Shown piece after piece: positions 1 through 11,375 of a stretch of DNA of 64,000 nt. Under the pieces are notes generated by a model. The model saw nothing but the letters and a program-made list of their open reading frames with translations, was not told the origin of the DNA and ran no database searches. The translations under genes and the position numbers were made by a program. Source of the stretch: Paralithodes platypus. Taxonomy: Eukaryota; Arthropoda; Malacostraca; Decapoda; Lithodidae. The stretch covers positions 19,725,075 through 19,789,074 of the forward strand of contig CM064538.1 in the NCBI GenBank assembly GCA_032716605.1, in the 5' to 3' direction. The stretch's first letter is position 1. Each line of letters begins with the position of its first letter.

Positions 1-296
1 GTTGGTTGGTTGTGAGGGAGGGAGGGAGGTTGGTTGAAAGGTTGGTAGGTGCAGGTGAGTAGGTAGGTTGGTTCGCTGGTTGGCTAGTTGGTAGGCTACT
101 TGTTTTATTGGTTGGTAAGATGGTTTTTTGGTTGGTTGGTAAGTTGGTTGGTTGGGACGTAGGTTGGTTGGTCGATTGGGAGGTTGGTTGGTAGGTTGGT
201 GGGTGGGAGGTTAGTTAGTTGAATGGTTGGGAGGTAGATTGGTTGGTTGGGAGGGAGTTGGTTGGTTGGTTGGACGGTATTGTGCAGCATAATTTA
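1..296. repeat. (GTTG)n-type simple repeat
   Basis: Degenerate GGTT/GTTG tetranucleotide tract with interspersed GGGAGG. Apparent reading frames on both strands (Pro-Thr-Asn-Leu or Val-Gly-Trp-Leu) are translations of the repeat, not genes. Confidence 0.9.
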
Positions 297-314
297 CTGG
301 TTGGGCTCAATGGT

Positions 315-646
315 TTAAGGAGGGGGTTTAGTTTGCTCTCTAAACCTCTATCAAACTATAAAAAAAAAACACCCACAAGACCAACCTTCGATATAAATTT
401 GTACATTTTTCGGTAGAAAAATGTCCCGGCTGAAGGCCGATTCCTCTTCAAATACAGGCTCGCTATCGCTCGCCAAGAAAAATATCAACACCTAAATGGC
501 ACGAAAGGTCTTAATATTGGCAAATAAATGGGGCGAAAGGTCTGAATATCGCCAAACTAATGGAGCGAATGTCTTGGAATCTCATAACTAATAGGGCTAA
601 ACATGAGGGAGGAGGAGGACTCGAAAAACCAACTGCCTCCCCTTAA
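315..646 (-). mobile_element. MITE family A, copy A1
   Basis: 332 bp bounded by TTAA at 315-318 and 643-646, with inward ends TTAAGGAGGGGG and TTAAGGGGAGG. It contains the family core in reverse: GGCTCGCTATCGCTCGCC near 461 and a CCGGCTGAAGGCCG hairpin near 427. There is no coding capacity. The same sequence recurs more than ten times in this window. TTAA borders resemble piggyBac-type insertion, but the GGGGAGATGG termini are not typical piggyBac ends, so the superfamily is uncertain. Confidence 0.85.
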
Positions 647-1395
647 GAATCCCTGACATTTTGAGAGACCCTGGTGTTGGATTCGAATGCTCACATTTCG
701 CAATCATAAGTTTTGTTATCTTCAGCTTTTTTGCCCAAATTTCTCATCATGGTTTTCTCTGGACTCAGCTTGATTTTCACTTGCCTTTGCGTTACAGCTT
801 GTATTTTGCTTGCATTTCCATCGTTTTAGCTTGAATTTACGAGTTTTTGTCATGGTTTAGCGTTCTTCGTGTTGTTGCTTTTTTCATCGTTTCAGCTTGA
901 TTTTCACTTGCCTTTTTACTATACTTTGATTTTCGTTTGCATTTTCATCGTTCTAGCTTGAGTTTTGGAGTTTTTGTCCTGGTTTAGTTTACATTAGGTT
1001 GCTTTTTTAATAGTTTTAGCTTGATGTTCACTTGGCTTTGCGTTACAGCTTGCGTTTCGTTAGCATTTTCATCATTTTAGCTTGAGTTTCCGAGTTTTTT
1101 TCTTGGTTTAGCTTAGTGTTGTTTTTTTCATCGTTTCAGCTTGATTTTCACTTGCCTTTTCGTTATAGCTTGCGTTTCGCTTGCATTTCCATCGTTTTAG
1201 CTTGAGTTTTGGAGTTTTGGCATGGTTTAGCTTATTGCGTTTTGTATTTTCTAACTTTTTAGCTTGATTTTCACGTGCCTTTTCGTTATAGCTTGCTTTT
1301 CGTTGGCATTTTCATCATTTTAGCTTGTACTTTGTATGTTTTGTCATGGATTAGCTTTGTTGTGCGTTCGATATTCTTGTTTAGTTTAATTTATC
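647..1395. repeat. ~125-bp degenerate tandem repeat
   Basis: About five diverged units begin with AGCTTGATTTTCACTTGCC near 765, 892, 1018, 1138 and 1263. Each holds CATCGTTTTAGCTTGAGTTT and TTTTTGTCATGGTTTAGC. A short ORF at 1275-1499 is a by-product. Positions 647-764 hold nothing recognised. Confidence 0.8.
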
Positions 1396-1404
1396 ATTTA
1401 GTGT

Positions 1405-1853
1405 TCATTTGTTCTGCTCCTTTTCCTATTCCTTCTCTTTCCTCCTCATCCTCATCCTCGCTAGACATGTTGTTGCTTGACTTCCTATATACTATGTAGT
1501 CCATAGTATTTTTTTCCTCCACCTCCTCCTCCTCTTCCTTCCTCTTTTCCTCCTCTTCTTCTTCCTATTTTCCTCCTCCTCCTCCTCCTCCTCTTCTTTT
1601 TCCTCTCCCCCTCCTCCTCCTCTTCCTCCCTCTCCTAGCTTTCTTTTTTCCTCCTCCTCTTCTACCTTCCTCTATTCCTCCTCCTCCTCCTCTTCCTATC
1701 CCTCGTCCTACATCTCCTCTTCCTCCTCCTTCCCTTATTCCCTATCCTTCTTTCTCTATTCTCCATATTTCTGGAACTCTTAGCCATTTTCTGGTTAATC
1801 TCTCATCATCAGCTTCTTCGTTCCCTCTCTTTCCCTCTTCGTTGTTCATCTTG

Positions 1854-1911
<58 letters not shown>

Positions 1912-2010
1912 TTGTTGTGCCTTGCTCCGTTTCTTCTTCTTCTTCTTCTTCTTCTTCTTCTTCTTCTTCTTCTTCTTCTTTTCCTGTGTATTTTATTACC
2001 TCCAAGATCT
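1405..2010. repeat. Polypyrimidine microsatellites (TCC, CT, TTC)
   Basis: Mixed TCC/TTCC tract at about 1505-1745, (CT)n at about 1863-1910 and (TTC)n at about 1931-1983. Poly-Glu, poly-Ser and Arg-Glu ORFs here on both strands are artefacts of the repeats. Confidence 0.9.
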
Positions 2011-2040
2011 TAGATGTAGAATGAGCGTAGACCACTAATT

Positions 2041-2487
2041 AATCTCCTTTCATCCCATCCTATCCAAAATTCCATGTCAGTTTTTCCATAGCGTATTTGT
2101 CCAACTGTTTCCACGCTATTGTAAGCCGGAGGGAGTGGTGGGTGGGGAGGAGCCTTCTGCTTTACTATCCCTTTCTCTACCTATACCCTGTTTCTTTTCA
2201 ACTGACGGTAAATTGCAGAGTTCCCATCAAGATTTCTCAGTTATTTTGAAGATTTTGGAGTGAAATATGGTGCTAATTATTAAAATTTGCTCTTAATATG
2301 AAGCAGAGACATAGTAGTTTCATATTTTATCCATTAAGTATCGATAAAGTAGCTGCTAAGGGATTCAGTTTACCGTCAGGTGAAATTAAACAGAGTATAG
2401 CAGTTAGTAGCTTAGCAGTGTAGATATCCAAACTGACCCGTAAGGACCAATAGGTCTGTTGCAGTTTGTAAGTCATTTGTATTCCTC
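2041..2487 (+). mobile_element. LINE-1 3' UTR fragment
   Basis: Matches the 3' untranslated region of the LINE at 3063-6640: GGAGGGAGTGGTGGGTGGGG near 2130, then CAAACTGACCCGTAAGGACC near 2430 and the tail TTTGTATTCC. The tail runs straight into a TCC array. It is split by a MITE at 2182-2400. No coding part remains. Confidence 0.8.
2182..2400. mobile_element. TA-flanked MITE (family J)
   Basis: About 219 bp with imperfect 37-bp terminal inverted repeats: TATACCCTGTTT plus TTCAACTGACGG on the left, and the reverse complement TATACTCTGTTT plus TTCACCTGACGG on the right. It lies within a LINE 3' UTR whose uninterrupted form is seen at 6520-6560. A TA target suggests Tc1/mariner-type mobilisation. 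Confidence 0.7.
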
Positions 2488-2804
2488 CTCCTCCTTCTCC
2501 TCCTCCTCCTTCTTCTTTTCCTCCTCCTCATCTTGCTCCTCCACCTCTTCTTCTTCTTTTCCTCCTCCTCCTTCTCCTCCTCACTTCTTCTTCTCCACCT
2601 TCTTCATCTTCTCCTACTCCTCCTCCTCCTGCTCCTCTTCTTCTTCTACTTATTCTTCTTATTCTTCTTGTCCTCCTCCACCTCCTCCTCCTTTTACTCC
2701 GTCTCCTCCTCTTCCTCTTCCTCCTCATTCTTCTCCACCTTCTACATCTCCTCCTCCTTCTCTTTTTCTTCTTCATTTTCTCCTTTGTCTTTTCCTCCTC
2801 CTCC

Positions 2805-2839
<35 letters not shown>

Positions 2840-3062
2840 CTCCTCCTCTTTCTCCTCCTGCCCCTCCTCCTCCTCCTCTTCTTCTCCACCTTCATCATCT
2901 TCTTCCTTATCTATTACCGTTCATGTTTCCGGGGCCCCTTACCATTTTCTCTGGCGCTCCTTTCATCGCCCTCCTCCTCCTCCTCTTCTTCCTCCTCCTC
3001 CTCCTCCTCCTCCTCCTCCTCCTCTTCTTCTCCACCTTCATCATCTTCCTGTTCCTGTCCCT
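2482..3062. repeat. (TCC)n/(TTC)n compound microsatellite
   Basis: Long pyrimidine array continuous with the LINE-1 tail at 2476-2487. It includes one copy (2907-2970) of a unique block with CCGTTCATGTTTCCGGGGCC that is repeated twice at 6632-6835. Poly-Ser/Leu/Pro ORFs here are artefacts. Confidence 0.9.
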
Positions 3063-3447
3063 GTTCGTGATTCACGCAGGGTCGAACGATGTAATGCGCA
3101 CCAGATCAGAGGAACTAATGGAAAAATACCGTAAGGCAATCCAGCGTTACAAGAGTAAGTCATGTAACATAATCATTTCAGGCATTCTTCCCAAGATCGA
3201 TGCAGAGACCGGTTTCTACGATAAGGCGTTCAGTACTAATAACAGACTTAAATCCCTCTGCTCACAGGAAGATGTCGAATATCTCAATCTCTGGGACCAT
3301 TTCTACAATCAACACATTCTCTTTCAGGATGATGGCTGCCATTTGAATTCAGTCGGAGGAGCACGCCTAGGCAGACTCCTACATGATGCAGTCTGCACTT
3401 TCAGATCAACAAACGACAACCGAGCAGGGGCAGTAGCAGCGACATAA
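3063..3447 (+). pseudogene. LINE-1 ORF1 C-terminal SGNH/esterase fragment
   Basis: About 128 codons to the TAA at 3445-3447. Visible motifs are VIHAGSNDV (GxND block) near the start and DDGCHLNSVGGARLG (DxxH block) near the end, the oxyanion and catalytic Asp/His blocks of SGNH hydrolases. This esterase is described in ORF1 of CR1-like retrotransposons. The N-terminal part, including the GDS serine block, is missing, so it cannot be active. The open frame upstream of 3063 is microsatellite translation, not part of the protein. The ORF2 frame is already open before this stop, so the two frames overlap or abut. Confidence 0.7.
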
Positions 3448-5603
3448 ACTACCCAATATCAAATGTAAACTCTATCCAAAATAATATCACGGCCTGCTAC
3501 GTTAATGCACGCAGCTTACGCAATAAATTCGAAGACCTGGAAGCACTTGCATGTATGGAGGAATGTGATATAATCGGTGTTTCAGAATCTTGGATCAACA
3601 CGGAAAAGCGTGATTTTTTGGCGGAATACGCATTACCAGGTTATACTCCCTTCAGCTGCGAAAGATCCCTTAGAATGGGAGGTGGGGTTCTGCTATATGT
3701 TAAAAGTAATCTTCACCCAATCGAGGTAACCAAACCTGCCATAAATAATATTGATACTAGTTACGTTCAAATAAATAATCAAGCAAGCAAGATAATAATT
3801 GGCCTAATTTATCGACCTCCTGCACAATCACCCGATACTGACGAGAAACTCTATGATCAAATAGCAGAAATAAGTTGTCAGGAAGAAGCAGTAATATTTG
3901 GCGATTTCAATCTGCCAGTCACAACATGGGGCGAACCACTAAATGCTCACGCGGGACATGATCTATATGCTAATCTTCAGGAAAGTGCCCTTTATCAACA
4001 CGTAGAATACCCAACGAGGGGAAATAACATTCTGGATATTATTCTAACGACAAATGAAAGACTGGTAAATAGCGTTAAAATCGGACCGGAATTTAGCTCT
4101 AGTGACCATAGGATAGTGTCCTTTAACATTAAAGTAAATAATGACAAAGAAAACGTGAGCACGGAAAAAGTACCAGATTATCGAAGGGCCGACTTTAACA
4201 AACTTAGAAGGCATCTTGCCAATACTGACTGGAGTGAAATGACCGAAACTCACGATGTAAATCGATTATGGAACATATTATCCAATAACCTAAACAAAGC
4301 AATAAATACAAGCATCCCTCTACGAAACCGGCGCCCAGCAGGCGAATATAAGCCAAAATGGTGGAATAATGAAATAAAAAACATCCTCTTAGTAAAAAAG
4401 CAGGCATACCAAAAATATAAGGCAACTCAGAATAATAGCGACAAATTAGAACACGATAGACTGCGTCGAACAACCAAAAATCTCATCAAAGGAAGTAAGA
4501 AGAATCTGGAACTTCATATTGCCAGCTCCAGCAAGTCCAATCCGAAAGAATTTTACAGCTATATAAGAAACAGAAAAACGGTAACTTCAACAATAGGCCC
4601 ACTTGTTGCGGAAAATGGAGATCATACAGATAACAAAGTACAAATGGCGAATATCCTAAATAACTATTTTGCATCAGTTTTCACGTCGGAAGATACTACC
4701 GGTAACCGACCTACCCCTACGAATCAATCAAATGGCACTGAGCTCGAAAACTTTACGATTTATGAAGACGATATCCTGTTCGCAATCAACAATTTGAAAG
4801 TTAATAAAACCCCAGGCCCTGATAAAATATCCCCAAGGATCCTAAAAGAAGCAAAACACGAATTATTAAACCCACTCGCAAATCTGTTCAACAAATCATT
4901 GAATGTTGGGATAGTTCCAAACGAATGTAAACTAGCTAACGTGACACCCATATACAAAAAAGGAAATAAGTCTTCTCCCGGCAATTATCGACCAATTAGC
5001 TTAACATCGGTAACGGGCAAATTAATGGAAACCATTATAAGGGACAAAATAGTAAAACATTTGGAAGAAAATAATTTAATAAAAGATTCTCAGCACGGTT
5101 TTAGAAATAAACGTTCATGCTTAACAAACTTACTCGACTTCTTCAATGATGTTTACAAATCATATGATAAGGATAGAGCAGTTGATATAATATATCTCGA
5201 TTTTCAGAAAGCTTTCGATTCCGTACCCCACAAGAGACTAATTGACAAAATAAAAGCTCATGGCATAACAGGAAAAACTCTGAAATGGCTCGAAAATTGG
5301 CTCTCAGACCGTAAACAACGGGTTGTAATAAATGGTGAAGAATCAGATTGGTGCAAAGTAAATAGTGGCGTTCCCCAGGGTTCGGTATTAGGTCCTATTA
5401 TTTTTATAATTTACATAAACGACTTAGACGAAGGAATAGAATGCAAAATTTCGAAATTTGCTGACGATACAAAAATTACTAATAAAGTAACCTCAACAGT
5501 ACATTGGCAAAAACTACAAGGTGACCTAGACACTAGAAAACTGGGCAGTAAAATGGCAAATGAAATTCAACATAGACAAATGCAAAGTATTACACATCGG
5601 TAG
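3447..5603 (+). pseudogene. LINE-1 ORF2: APE endonuclease and reverse transcriptase
   Basis: The frame is open well upstream of the first ATG at 3555. Codons from about 3489 read ACYVNARSLRNKF, the usual start of a LINE endonuclease, so the true start lies upstream of 3555. EN motifs: IGVSESWIN, GLIYRPP, IFGDFNLP and SSDHRIV. RT motifs: NYRPISLTS, QHGFRNKRSCLTNLL, YLDFQKAFDSVPH, SGVPQGSVLGPI and the catalytic FADD near 5458. A small indel near 5535-5550 throws the frame, so the ORF ends with an unrelated tail (LGSKMANEIQHR). The closely related copy at 13051 reads through here. Role: target-primed reverse transcription. It is inactive because of this frameshift and a second one downstream. 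Confidence 0.88.
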
Positions 5604-6278
5604 TAACAACGCTAAAAAAGATTACTCAATGAACAACATTCAACTATCAAATACAAATAATGAAAAGGATCTGGGAGTTATAATATCAAGTGACCTGAAG
5701 CCGAGTAAACAGTGTACAGAGGTAATAAAACTGCTAATAAATTGGTGGGTTTCATCGGCAGAACATTCAAATTCAAATCAGAAAAAATCATACTTACTCT
5801 ATTCAACTCATTGGTGCGTCCCCATCTCCAATACTGCGTGCAATTCTGGTCACCGTACTACCGAAAGGACATAAATAAACTTGAAAGGGTGCAACGCAGA
5901 GTCACTAAAATGATACCCAGATTGCGTAATAAACCGTACGAAGAGCGCTTAAAAGAACTAAATTTGTTTAGCTTAACAAAGCGCAGAATGAGAGGTGACC
6001 TAATAGAGGTGTTCAAAATCTTCAAGGGATTCAGCAACCTAAATGTAAGCGAATTATTTACGATCAATCAAGCAAACACGAGAAACAATGGTTATAAGAT
6101 TATAGGCAAGCGTTTTCATTCTCATGAGGCGAAGCATTTCTTCTTCAACCGCGTTGTGAATAACTGGAACAGACTACCCTCGAACATTGTAAACTGTAAT
6201 ACTGTCGAAACATTTAAAAACCATCTGGATAAACACATGGCAAATAACCCCCGATTAACACAGTTTCTTTCAGAATAA
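5560..6278 (+). pseudogene. LINE-1 ORF2 C-terminal region, frameshifted
   Basis: Continues ORF2 in two frames: 5560 to about 5735 (CKVLHIGSNNAKKDYSMN, then DLGVIISSDLKPSKQC) and about 5712-6278 (GFIGRTFKF, YCVQFWSPYYRKDINKLERV, RRMRGDLIEVFKIFKGF, FFFNRVVNNWNRLPSNIV). The switch comes from a small deletion near 5730. This thumb and C-terminal part follows the RT in CR1-type ORF2. The stop at 6276-6278 is followed by about 360 bp of 3' UTR. Confidence 0.85.
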
Positions 6279-6631
6279 CGCGCAACGAAATGTCAACGCA
6301 TACCGCAATGTATATTGATTTTCATACATCTGTTCCCTTTCAGAATTGTAGTAAATAGTTAGCTTAGATTACAAATCAACTTCTTTTTTCTCCCTGTCCT
6401 GTCCGAATTTCCGTGTCAGTTTTTCAATACTACATGGTATTTTTCCTATCTGTTTCCATGCCAGCATTAGCTGGAGGGAGTGGTGGGTGGGGAGGAGCCT
6501 TCTTCTTTGCTATCCTTTTCTCTACCTCGTAGTCCGTAGATTAGTAGTTTTAGATATCCAAACTGCCCCGTAAGGACCAATAGGTCTGTTTCAGTTTGGT
6601 CTCCTTTGTATTCCTTTGTATTCCTTTGTAT

Positions 6632-6835
6632 TCTTCCTTATCTATTACCGTTCATGTTTCCGGGGCCCCTTGCCATTTTCTCTGGCGCTCCTTTCATCGC
6701 CCTCCTCCTCCTCCTCCTCCTCCTCCTCCTCCTCTTCTTCTCCACCTTCATCATCTTCTTCCTTATCTATTACCGTTCATGTTTCCGGGGCCCCTTACCA
6801 TTTTCTCTGGCGCTCCTTTCATCGCCCTCTTTTGA
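6632..6835 (+). repeat. Two tandem copies of a ~125-bp unit
   Basis: Units starting near 6636 and 6758 share TATTACCGTTCATGTTTCCG, TTTTCTCTGGCGCTCC and TTTCATCGCCCTC, joined by (CCT)n. A third copy lies at 2907, upstream of the LINE. The shared short ORFs are artefacts. Confidence 0.8.
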
Positions 6836-6868
6836 CCTCACATTTTTTATCTCCTTGATGAACTCTCG

Positions 6869-6874
6869 GCCTCT

Positions 6875-6923
<49 letters not shown>

Positions 6924-6998
6924 GAAAGTTAAAATAGAACAGCAAACTTTCTTACATATAAGATATAAACTATTCCTTGTAACACTCTCTCTCCCTCA

Positions 6999-7069
<71 letters not shown>

Positions 7070-7445
7070 GCTCTCTGTGGAAGGTAGAATAGAAAAGGTT
7101 CAACACTAGTATTTGAACAAACTTTCTCACATATATGATACAAACTATTCATTGTAACTCTCACTCTCACTCACACTATCTCTCTCTCTCTCTCTGGAAT
7201 GTTCAACCCTAGACTTTGTACAAACTTTCTCACATATAAGATACACACTATTCCTTGTAACTCCATCTCTCACTCACTCTCTGCATTATTTCATTCCCTC
7301 GCCTCTGCAAATGTCAGTGCTACTCTCACTGACTTCGCAGTTGCGATCTACGTTCTTCATCTCTCTCTCTCTCTCTTAATACACGAATATGGGAGCCAAA
7401 TTCAAGATACGTTAGAGTCAAGAGAGAGAGAGAGAACGAGCTAGA
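6869..7445. repeat. (CT)n arrays separating three copies of a ~75-bp unit
   Basis: (CT)n at 6870-6923 and 6990-7065, with shorter runs after. Between them are three related blocks near 6925, 7078 and 7195 carrying CAAACTTTCTCACATATAAG and ACTATTCCTTGTAAC. Together they form a compound minisatellite of block plus CT run. Confidence 0.8.
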
Positions 7446-7463
7446 ACTAGAAGACTCCATCGA

Positions 7464-7825
7464 TTAAAGAGGGCTGAACTGCTATTTTTTTATCTCCTTT
7501 ATATATTGTTTTTTCTCTGCGTTTTATCCATTCGTCCCTATTCAGCCTATTGTTTCTTCTCCATTCAGGTATCGATTTTTTCTTGTCGATCGATAGCGAG
7601 CCATCATTGTATGGAGAAATCTGGCTTCGCCGGAGACATTTTTCTACCAAAATTTTTACAAATTAAGTCAGCTGTCTAAACCATAATCCAAAATATACTG
7701 GCTCGCTATCACTCGCCATGTGTAAATCGACACCTGGATGAGGATAAACGTCTTAAAACAGTTGGCTGAATGGGGTCGAATGGCTACTACCCAGAAAGAA
7801 AAAAAAAACGGGTCGGTCCCCTTAA
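7464..7825 (+). mobile_element. MITE family B, copy B1
   Basis: Bounded by TTAA at 7464-7467 and 7822-7825. The left arm has ATCCATTCGTCCCTATTCAG and GATAGCGAGCCATCATTGTA. The right arm is its inverted partner (GGCTCGCTATCACTCGCC, GACACCTGGATGAGGATAAA). The centre carries the CTGGCTTCGCCGG hairpin. It is a foldback, non-coding element related to family A. Confidence 0.8.
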
Positions 7826-8500
7826 CTCTTTCACGACCCAATACGCATTTATTTACTGTTTCCCGGCTTTTATTAGACTATTTTTTCAGCTTAGGAAGGG
7901 TTTATGGAAGTGAGAGGGTTAATTGAGACAGTCTTTGTCCTTATAATTCTCACAGATCCTTCTTAAGCTGTATAGATTAATACAGCCTCGTAAGGAACAA
8001 CCCCTTCCCCACCATTAAATAGATAGATATATAGATAGATAAATAAATAGATAGATAGATATATAGATAGATAGAGTGTTGTTAACTCCTTGACCACCAT
8101 TACGTACATTTCATGATATTCTGGTTACCATTAAACGATTTTATAACATACCTCTACGACTTCAATGGGTAAACACCATCTCAATAAACCCTCTTAACCC
8201 CTTCAGTACCAGGGACGTCCTTTGTATCGTATTCTGGCAACTATTAGACGATGTTGTTCAGGTTAGGAAGGACCTCTACCAATAATAAGGCTTCAAATTA
8301 TCTCAACCAACCCTTTCAACTACCACAGATCCTTCCTAAGCTGCATAATATCGTCTAAATACAGCTAGAATAAAATATAACACACGTCGCTGGTACTCAA
8401 AGGGTTAATTATATAGGTCCTTCTTAAACTGCATAAAATCATCTAATGTTAGCCAGAGTCAATTAAGGTCAAAAGGCGTCATGGTGCTGAAGGGGATTAT
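7822..8500. mobile_element. Family H MITEs, one nested in another
   Basis: A partial H copy starts at the TTAA at 7822 (TTAACTCTTTCACGACCC). A complete 215-bp copy runs from TTAA at 8194-8197 to TTAA at 8405-8408, with ends TTAACCCCTTCAGTACCAGG and the inverted CTGGTACTCAAAGGGTTAA. It sits inside a more diverged H copy whose halves are about 8086-8193 and 8409-8500. A GATA-rich tract (about 8018-8075) separates the partial copy. The TTAACCC ends and TTAA duplication fit piggyBac-type MITEs. Confidence 0.75.
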
Positions 8501-8575
8501 ATATATGTTGTTGCTTGCTTTCCTGTGTACTCTTATTAAACCGGTATCACACGAGCGCTTTTGCTCTCAACATTT

Positions 8576-11008
8576 AGAACATAAGAACATAAGAAAATGG
8601 GAGTCTGCAGAAAGCCGATTGGCCTAAGCAAGGCAGATCCCTGTCCCACACAACCCCAATTACAAAGCCCAATTATAGGCTCAACACTCTAATACCCTGA
8701 GGATCATCTTACCAAAACGGTTAGAGATTAACGCAGGATTACGGGGGTCTGCAGAGCGCTGATTGGCCCAACCCTGCTGATCCCCCTTCACACCCAACCC
8801 TTCTCGTCCATATGCTTATCCAATTTTATCTTAAAGCTCCCTATCGTTTTTAATCCCACTATAGCACTTGGTAGTCCATTCCACCCATCTACAACTCTGT
8901 TACCAAACCAATATTTGCCTATATCTTTTCTGAAACTAAATTTATCTAATTTGAAACCATTGGTACGAGTTCTTTCGCTATCACTGAGCTTTAGTACATT
9001 TGTCATGTCCCCTTTGTTAATCCCACTAACCCCCTTGAACACCTCTATCATATCCCCTCTAACTCTGCGTCTCTCTAACGAATGTAAGCCTAATTTCTTC
9101 AACCTTTCTTTATACGGAAGATTTCTAATAATATGGATCATTTTTGTCATTCTACGTTGTACTCTCTCCAATGAATCTATGTCCATTCTGTAATAAGGAC
9201 ACCAAAATTGAACAGCATAATCCATATGGGGTCTCACTAATGACAAGTAAAGTTTTAAGATAACATCAGCAGTTCTGTTACTCACACTCCTAGAGATGAA
9301 CCCGAGAATCCTGTTTGCCTTGTTTCGAACGCTTATACACTGTTGTCTAGGCTTCAAATCATTGCTAACAAACACACCTAGATCTTTCTCACAATTCGAG
9401 TTTTCTAATTCCACATTAGCTAGTTTATATTTAACATTTGTATGCATCTTCCCTATCTTTAATACCTTGCATTTGTCAATGTTAAACTCATCTGCCAATT
9501 TACTGACCATTCGTGTAAGGTATCTAGATCCCTTTGGAGGTACTCTATATCTCTATCTGAATCAATTGTTCTCCCCATTTTGGTATCGTCTGCAAATTTA
9601 CTTATCCTACTAGTTATACCTAAATCAAGGTCATTTATGTATATAACAAACAACAGAGGACCTAATACAGATCCCTGGGGGACACCACTTTTGACTGCTC
9701 CCCATTCTGACTTCGTACCATTTATGCTGACTCTCTGCTTCCTACCAATTAGCCATGACCTAATCCATCCCAACAACGCCCCACCTATTCCATGCGCCTC
9801 AACCTTTCTCATCAATCTCTCATGGGGGACTCTGTCGAAAGCTTTACTGAAATCTAAATATATTATATCATATGACTTGTCATTATCTACTGCTTCATAT
9901 ACCTCTGAGAAAAAACTAAGCAAATTAGTAAGGCAAGAACGTCCCTGAGTGAATCCATGCTGAGAAGAATTTATTAAATTAAATGTATCTAAGTGGTTTC
10001 TAATTTTACTAGCAATAATTGACTCTAGTAGCTTTCCTATGATTGATGTAAGACTAATGGGACGGTAATTGGATGCTATTGATTTGTCACCTTTTTTGAA
10101 GATCGGAACTACGTTTGCAAGCTTCCAAGCTTCTGGAACTATACCTGTCTCCAATTACTTGTTAAATAAAAATGTTAATGGATAACTTAACTCATCCCTA
10201 CATTCTTTTAATACTCTAGCATATACCTCATCAGGACCAGGCGATTTATGAGGTTTCAGTCTGTCAATTTCCTTAAGCACATCATTTCTACTTATAGTAA
10301 CCGTACTTAACCTATTTTCTGTACTATCGCTATATACCTTACGGACTTCTGGAAACTGTGCCAAATTTTCATTAGTGAAAACGGAAAGAAATTGACTATT
10401 TAATGTACTGCACATTTCTAAATCATTTTCTGTCATTTCTCCTATCGAAGTTTTAAGGGGACCAATTACATCTAACCTTGGATTTATATAGTTGGTAAAA
10501 AGCTTTAGGATTATTTTTTGAGTCATTGGCAACCTTAATTTCATAATTTCTTTTTCTTTCCTAATATCCTTTTTTACCTGTCTTGATAGATTCTGATAGT
10601 AAGCAAGTAGGTGAATTTCGCCTTTCCTAATTTTTCTATATATTCCTCTCTTTTGTCCTAGAAGATCTAATAGTCTATTATTCATCCATTTGGGTTGGTT
10701 CTGTGTTGATCTAAATTTTCTTTTGGGGATGTATTTATTTTGTGCATTGAATACTGACTTGATAAAATTATTGTATGTATCTACCAAGGTTGACGTCTCT
10801 TCCTGACTTAAGATGACAGGTGCCTGAGAAGGGGTACACTCATTTGGACACCTGGATCGACTTAATTTTTTTACCATAGGGTCAGCTAATAGGGCTCTTC
10901 TTAACCCACCATAATTGGCTTTTCTAAAGTCAGGCATTAATGTTGTATTCTCTCTGGTATTACCTTTCCATTGTATATTAAAATACACAGAATTGTGGTC
11001 ACTATTTA
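8576..11008 (-). mobile_element. CR1-like LINE, 5'-truncated, inside MITE D1
   Basis: About 2.43 kb on the minus strand. The 3' end at 8576 carries two 8-bp tail units (TTATGTTC), typical of CR1. The 5' end is cut at the last endonuclease motif (near 11000). The flanking ATTTA on both sides looks like a short target-site duplication. The uninterrupted target is visible in the D copy at 58645-58860. Confidence 0.85.
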
Positions 11009-11018
11009 TCCTTAACAC
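8788..11018 (-). pseudogene. CR1 ORF2 (end of EN, RT, C-terminal domain)
   Basis: Reads from INSDHNSVYFNI (final EN motif) through the linker and RT: NYRPISLTSIIGKLLES, QHGFTQGRSCLTNLL, YLDFSKAFDRVPHERL, SGVPQGSVLGPLLFVIYIN and the catalytic FADDTK, then CKVLKIGK, YAVQFWCPYY, RRVRGDMIEVFKGVSG and FGNRVVDGWNGLPSAIV. Only two lesions are obvious: an in-frame TAA near 10155 (LFNK, stop, LETGIVPEAW) and a frameshift near 9500 between NWQM and EFNIDKCK. It is much better preserved than the LINE-2 copies, suggesting a fairly recent insertion. Confidence 0.88.
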
Positions 11019-11092
11019 TGGTCTGGCAGCTTATGAGGTCAACATTTTAAATATGCCGGTTACCTAAATTCCTTTACCATCAATATTTTGTT

Positions 11093-11235
11093 TTGTCTGT
11101 GTGAGTGAGGGAGACAAAAGGCAGAACTGCCTGTAGTGAATGCCATCCCTCAGAGTTGAAAGAGCGACAGGGCCAAAATCAAGGCACGTTCGAGCCAAAA
11201 TGCCTGGACACACGGAAGTTGAAGCAGTTTAAGTC
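11093..11235 (+). repeat. Dispersed repeat family E
   Basis: Carries GTGAGTGAGGGAGACAAAAG, GCAGAACTGCCTGTAG, AGAGCGACAGGG and CCAAAATCAAGGCACGTT. It recurs at 17556-17685 (inverted), 42710-42754 and 43176-43275. Non-coding. No class assigned. Confidence 0.65.
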
Positions 11236-11375
11236 ATAGGAAGAGGGAAAAACTGATTTTGATAGAGACTTTAGTTTTCGATACCAGTGTAAAATATTCC
11301 AGAAAATTGTTGCCAGAAAAATGTTGATGATCGAATGTTGACACTAAAAGCTCTCGTGTGATACCGGCGTTTACT

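Larger units (their letters stand above)
3063..6640 (+). mobile_element. CR1-like LINE-1, 5'-truncated copy 1
   Basis: About 3.6 kb. The order is the end of an ORF1 esterase domain, ORF2 (APE endonuclease plus reverse transcriptase), a 3' UTR with GGAGGGAGTGGTGGGTGGGG, and a 3' tail of CTTTGTATTC units near 6601-6632. An esterase ORF1 and short 3' tandem repeats are known traits of the CR1/L2 group. The 5' end is cut in ORF1 and abuts a TCC array. It is flanked on both sides by copies of a ~125-bp tandem unit (2907 and 6632), so it inserted inside a tandem repeat. Confidence 0.85.
8536..11373. mobile_element. MITE family D, copy D1, split by a LINE
   Basis: The left end AACCGGTATCACACGAGCGC follows TTA at 8536-8538. 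The right end, the inverted CTCGTGTGATACCGG, is followed by TTA at 11371-11373, giving a 3-bp TTA target duplication. D sequence stops at CTCAACATTTA near 8575 and resumes at ATTTATCCTTAACACTGG near 11005, with the CR1 LINE between. A further extra block (family E, about 11093-11235) lies in the right half. Confidence 0.8.

Noticed and set aside
2459..3070. Long Ser/Pro/Leu-rich ORFs as secreted or membrane proteins
   Set aside because: They are translations of TCC/TTC microsatellites on either strand, with no complex sequence.
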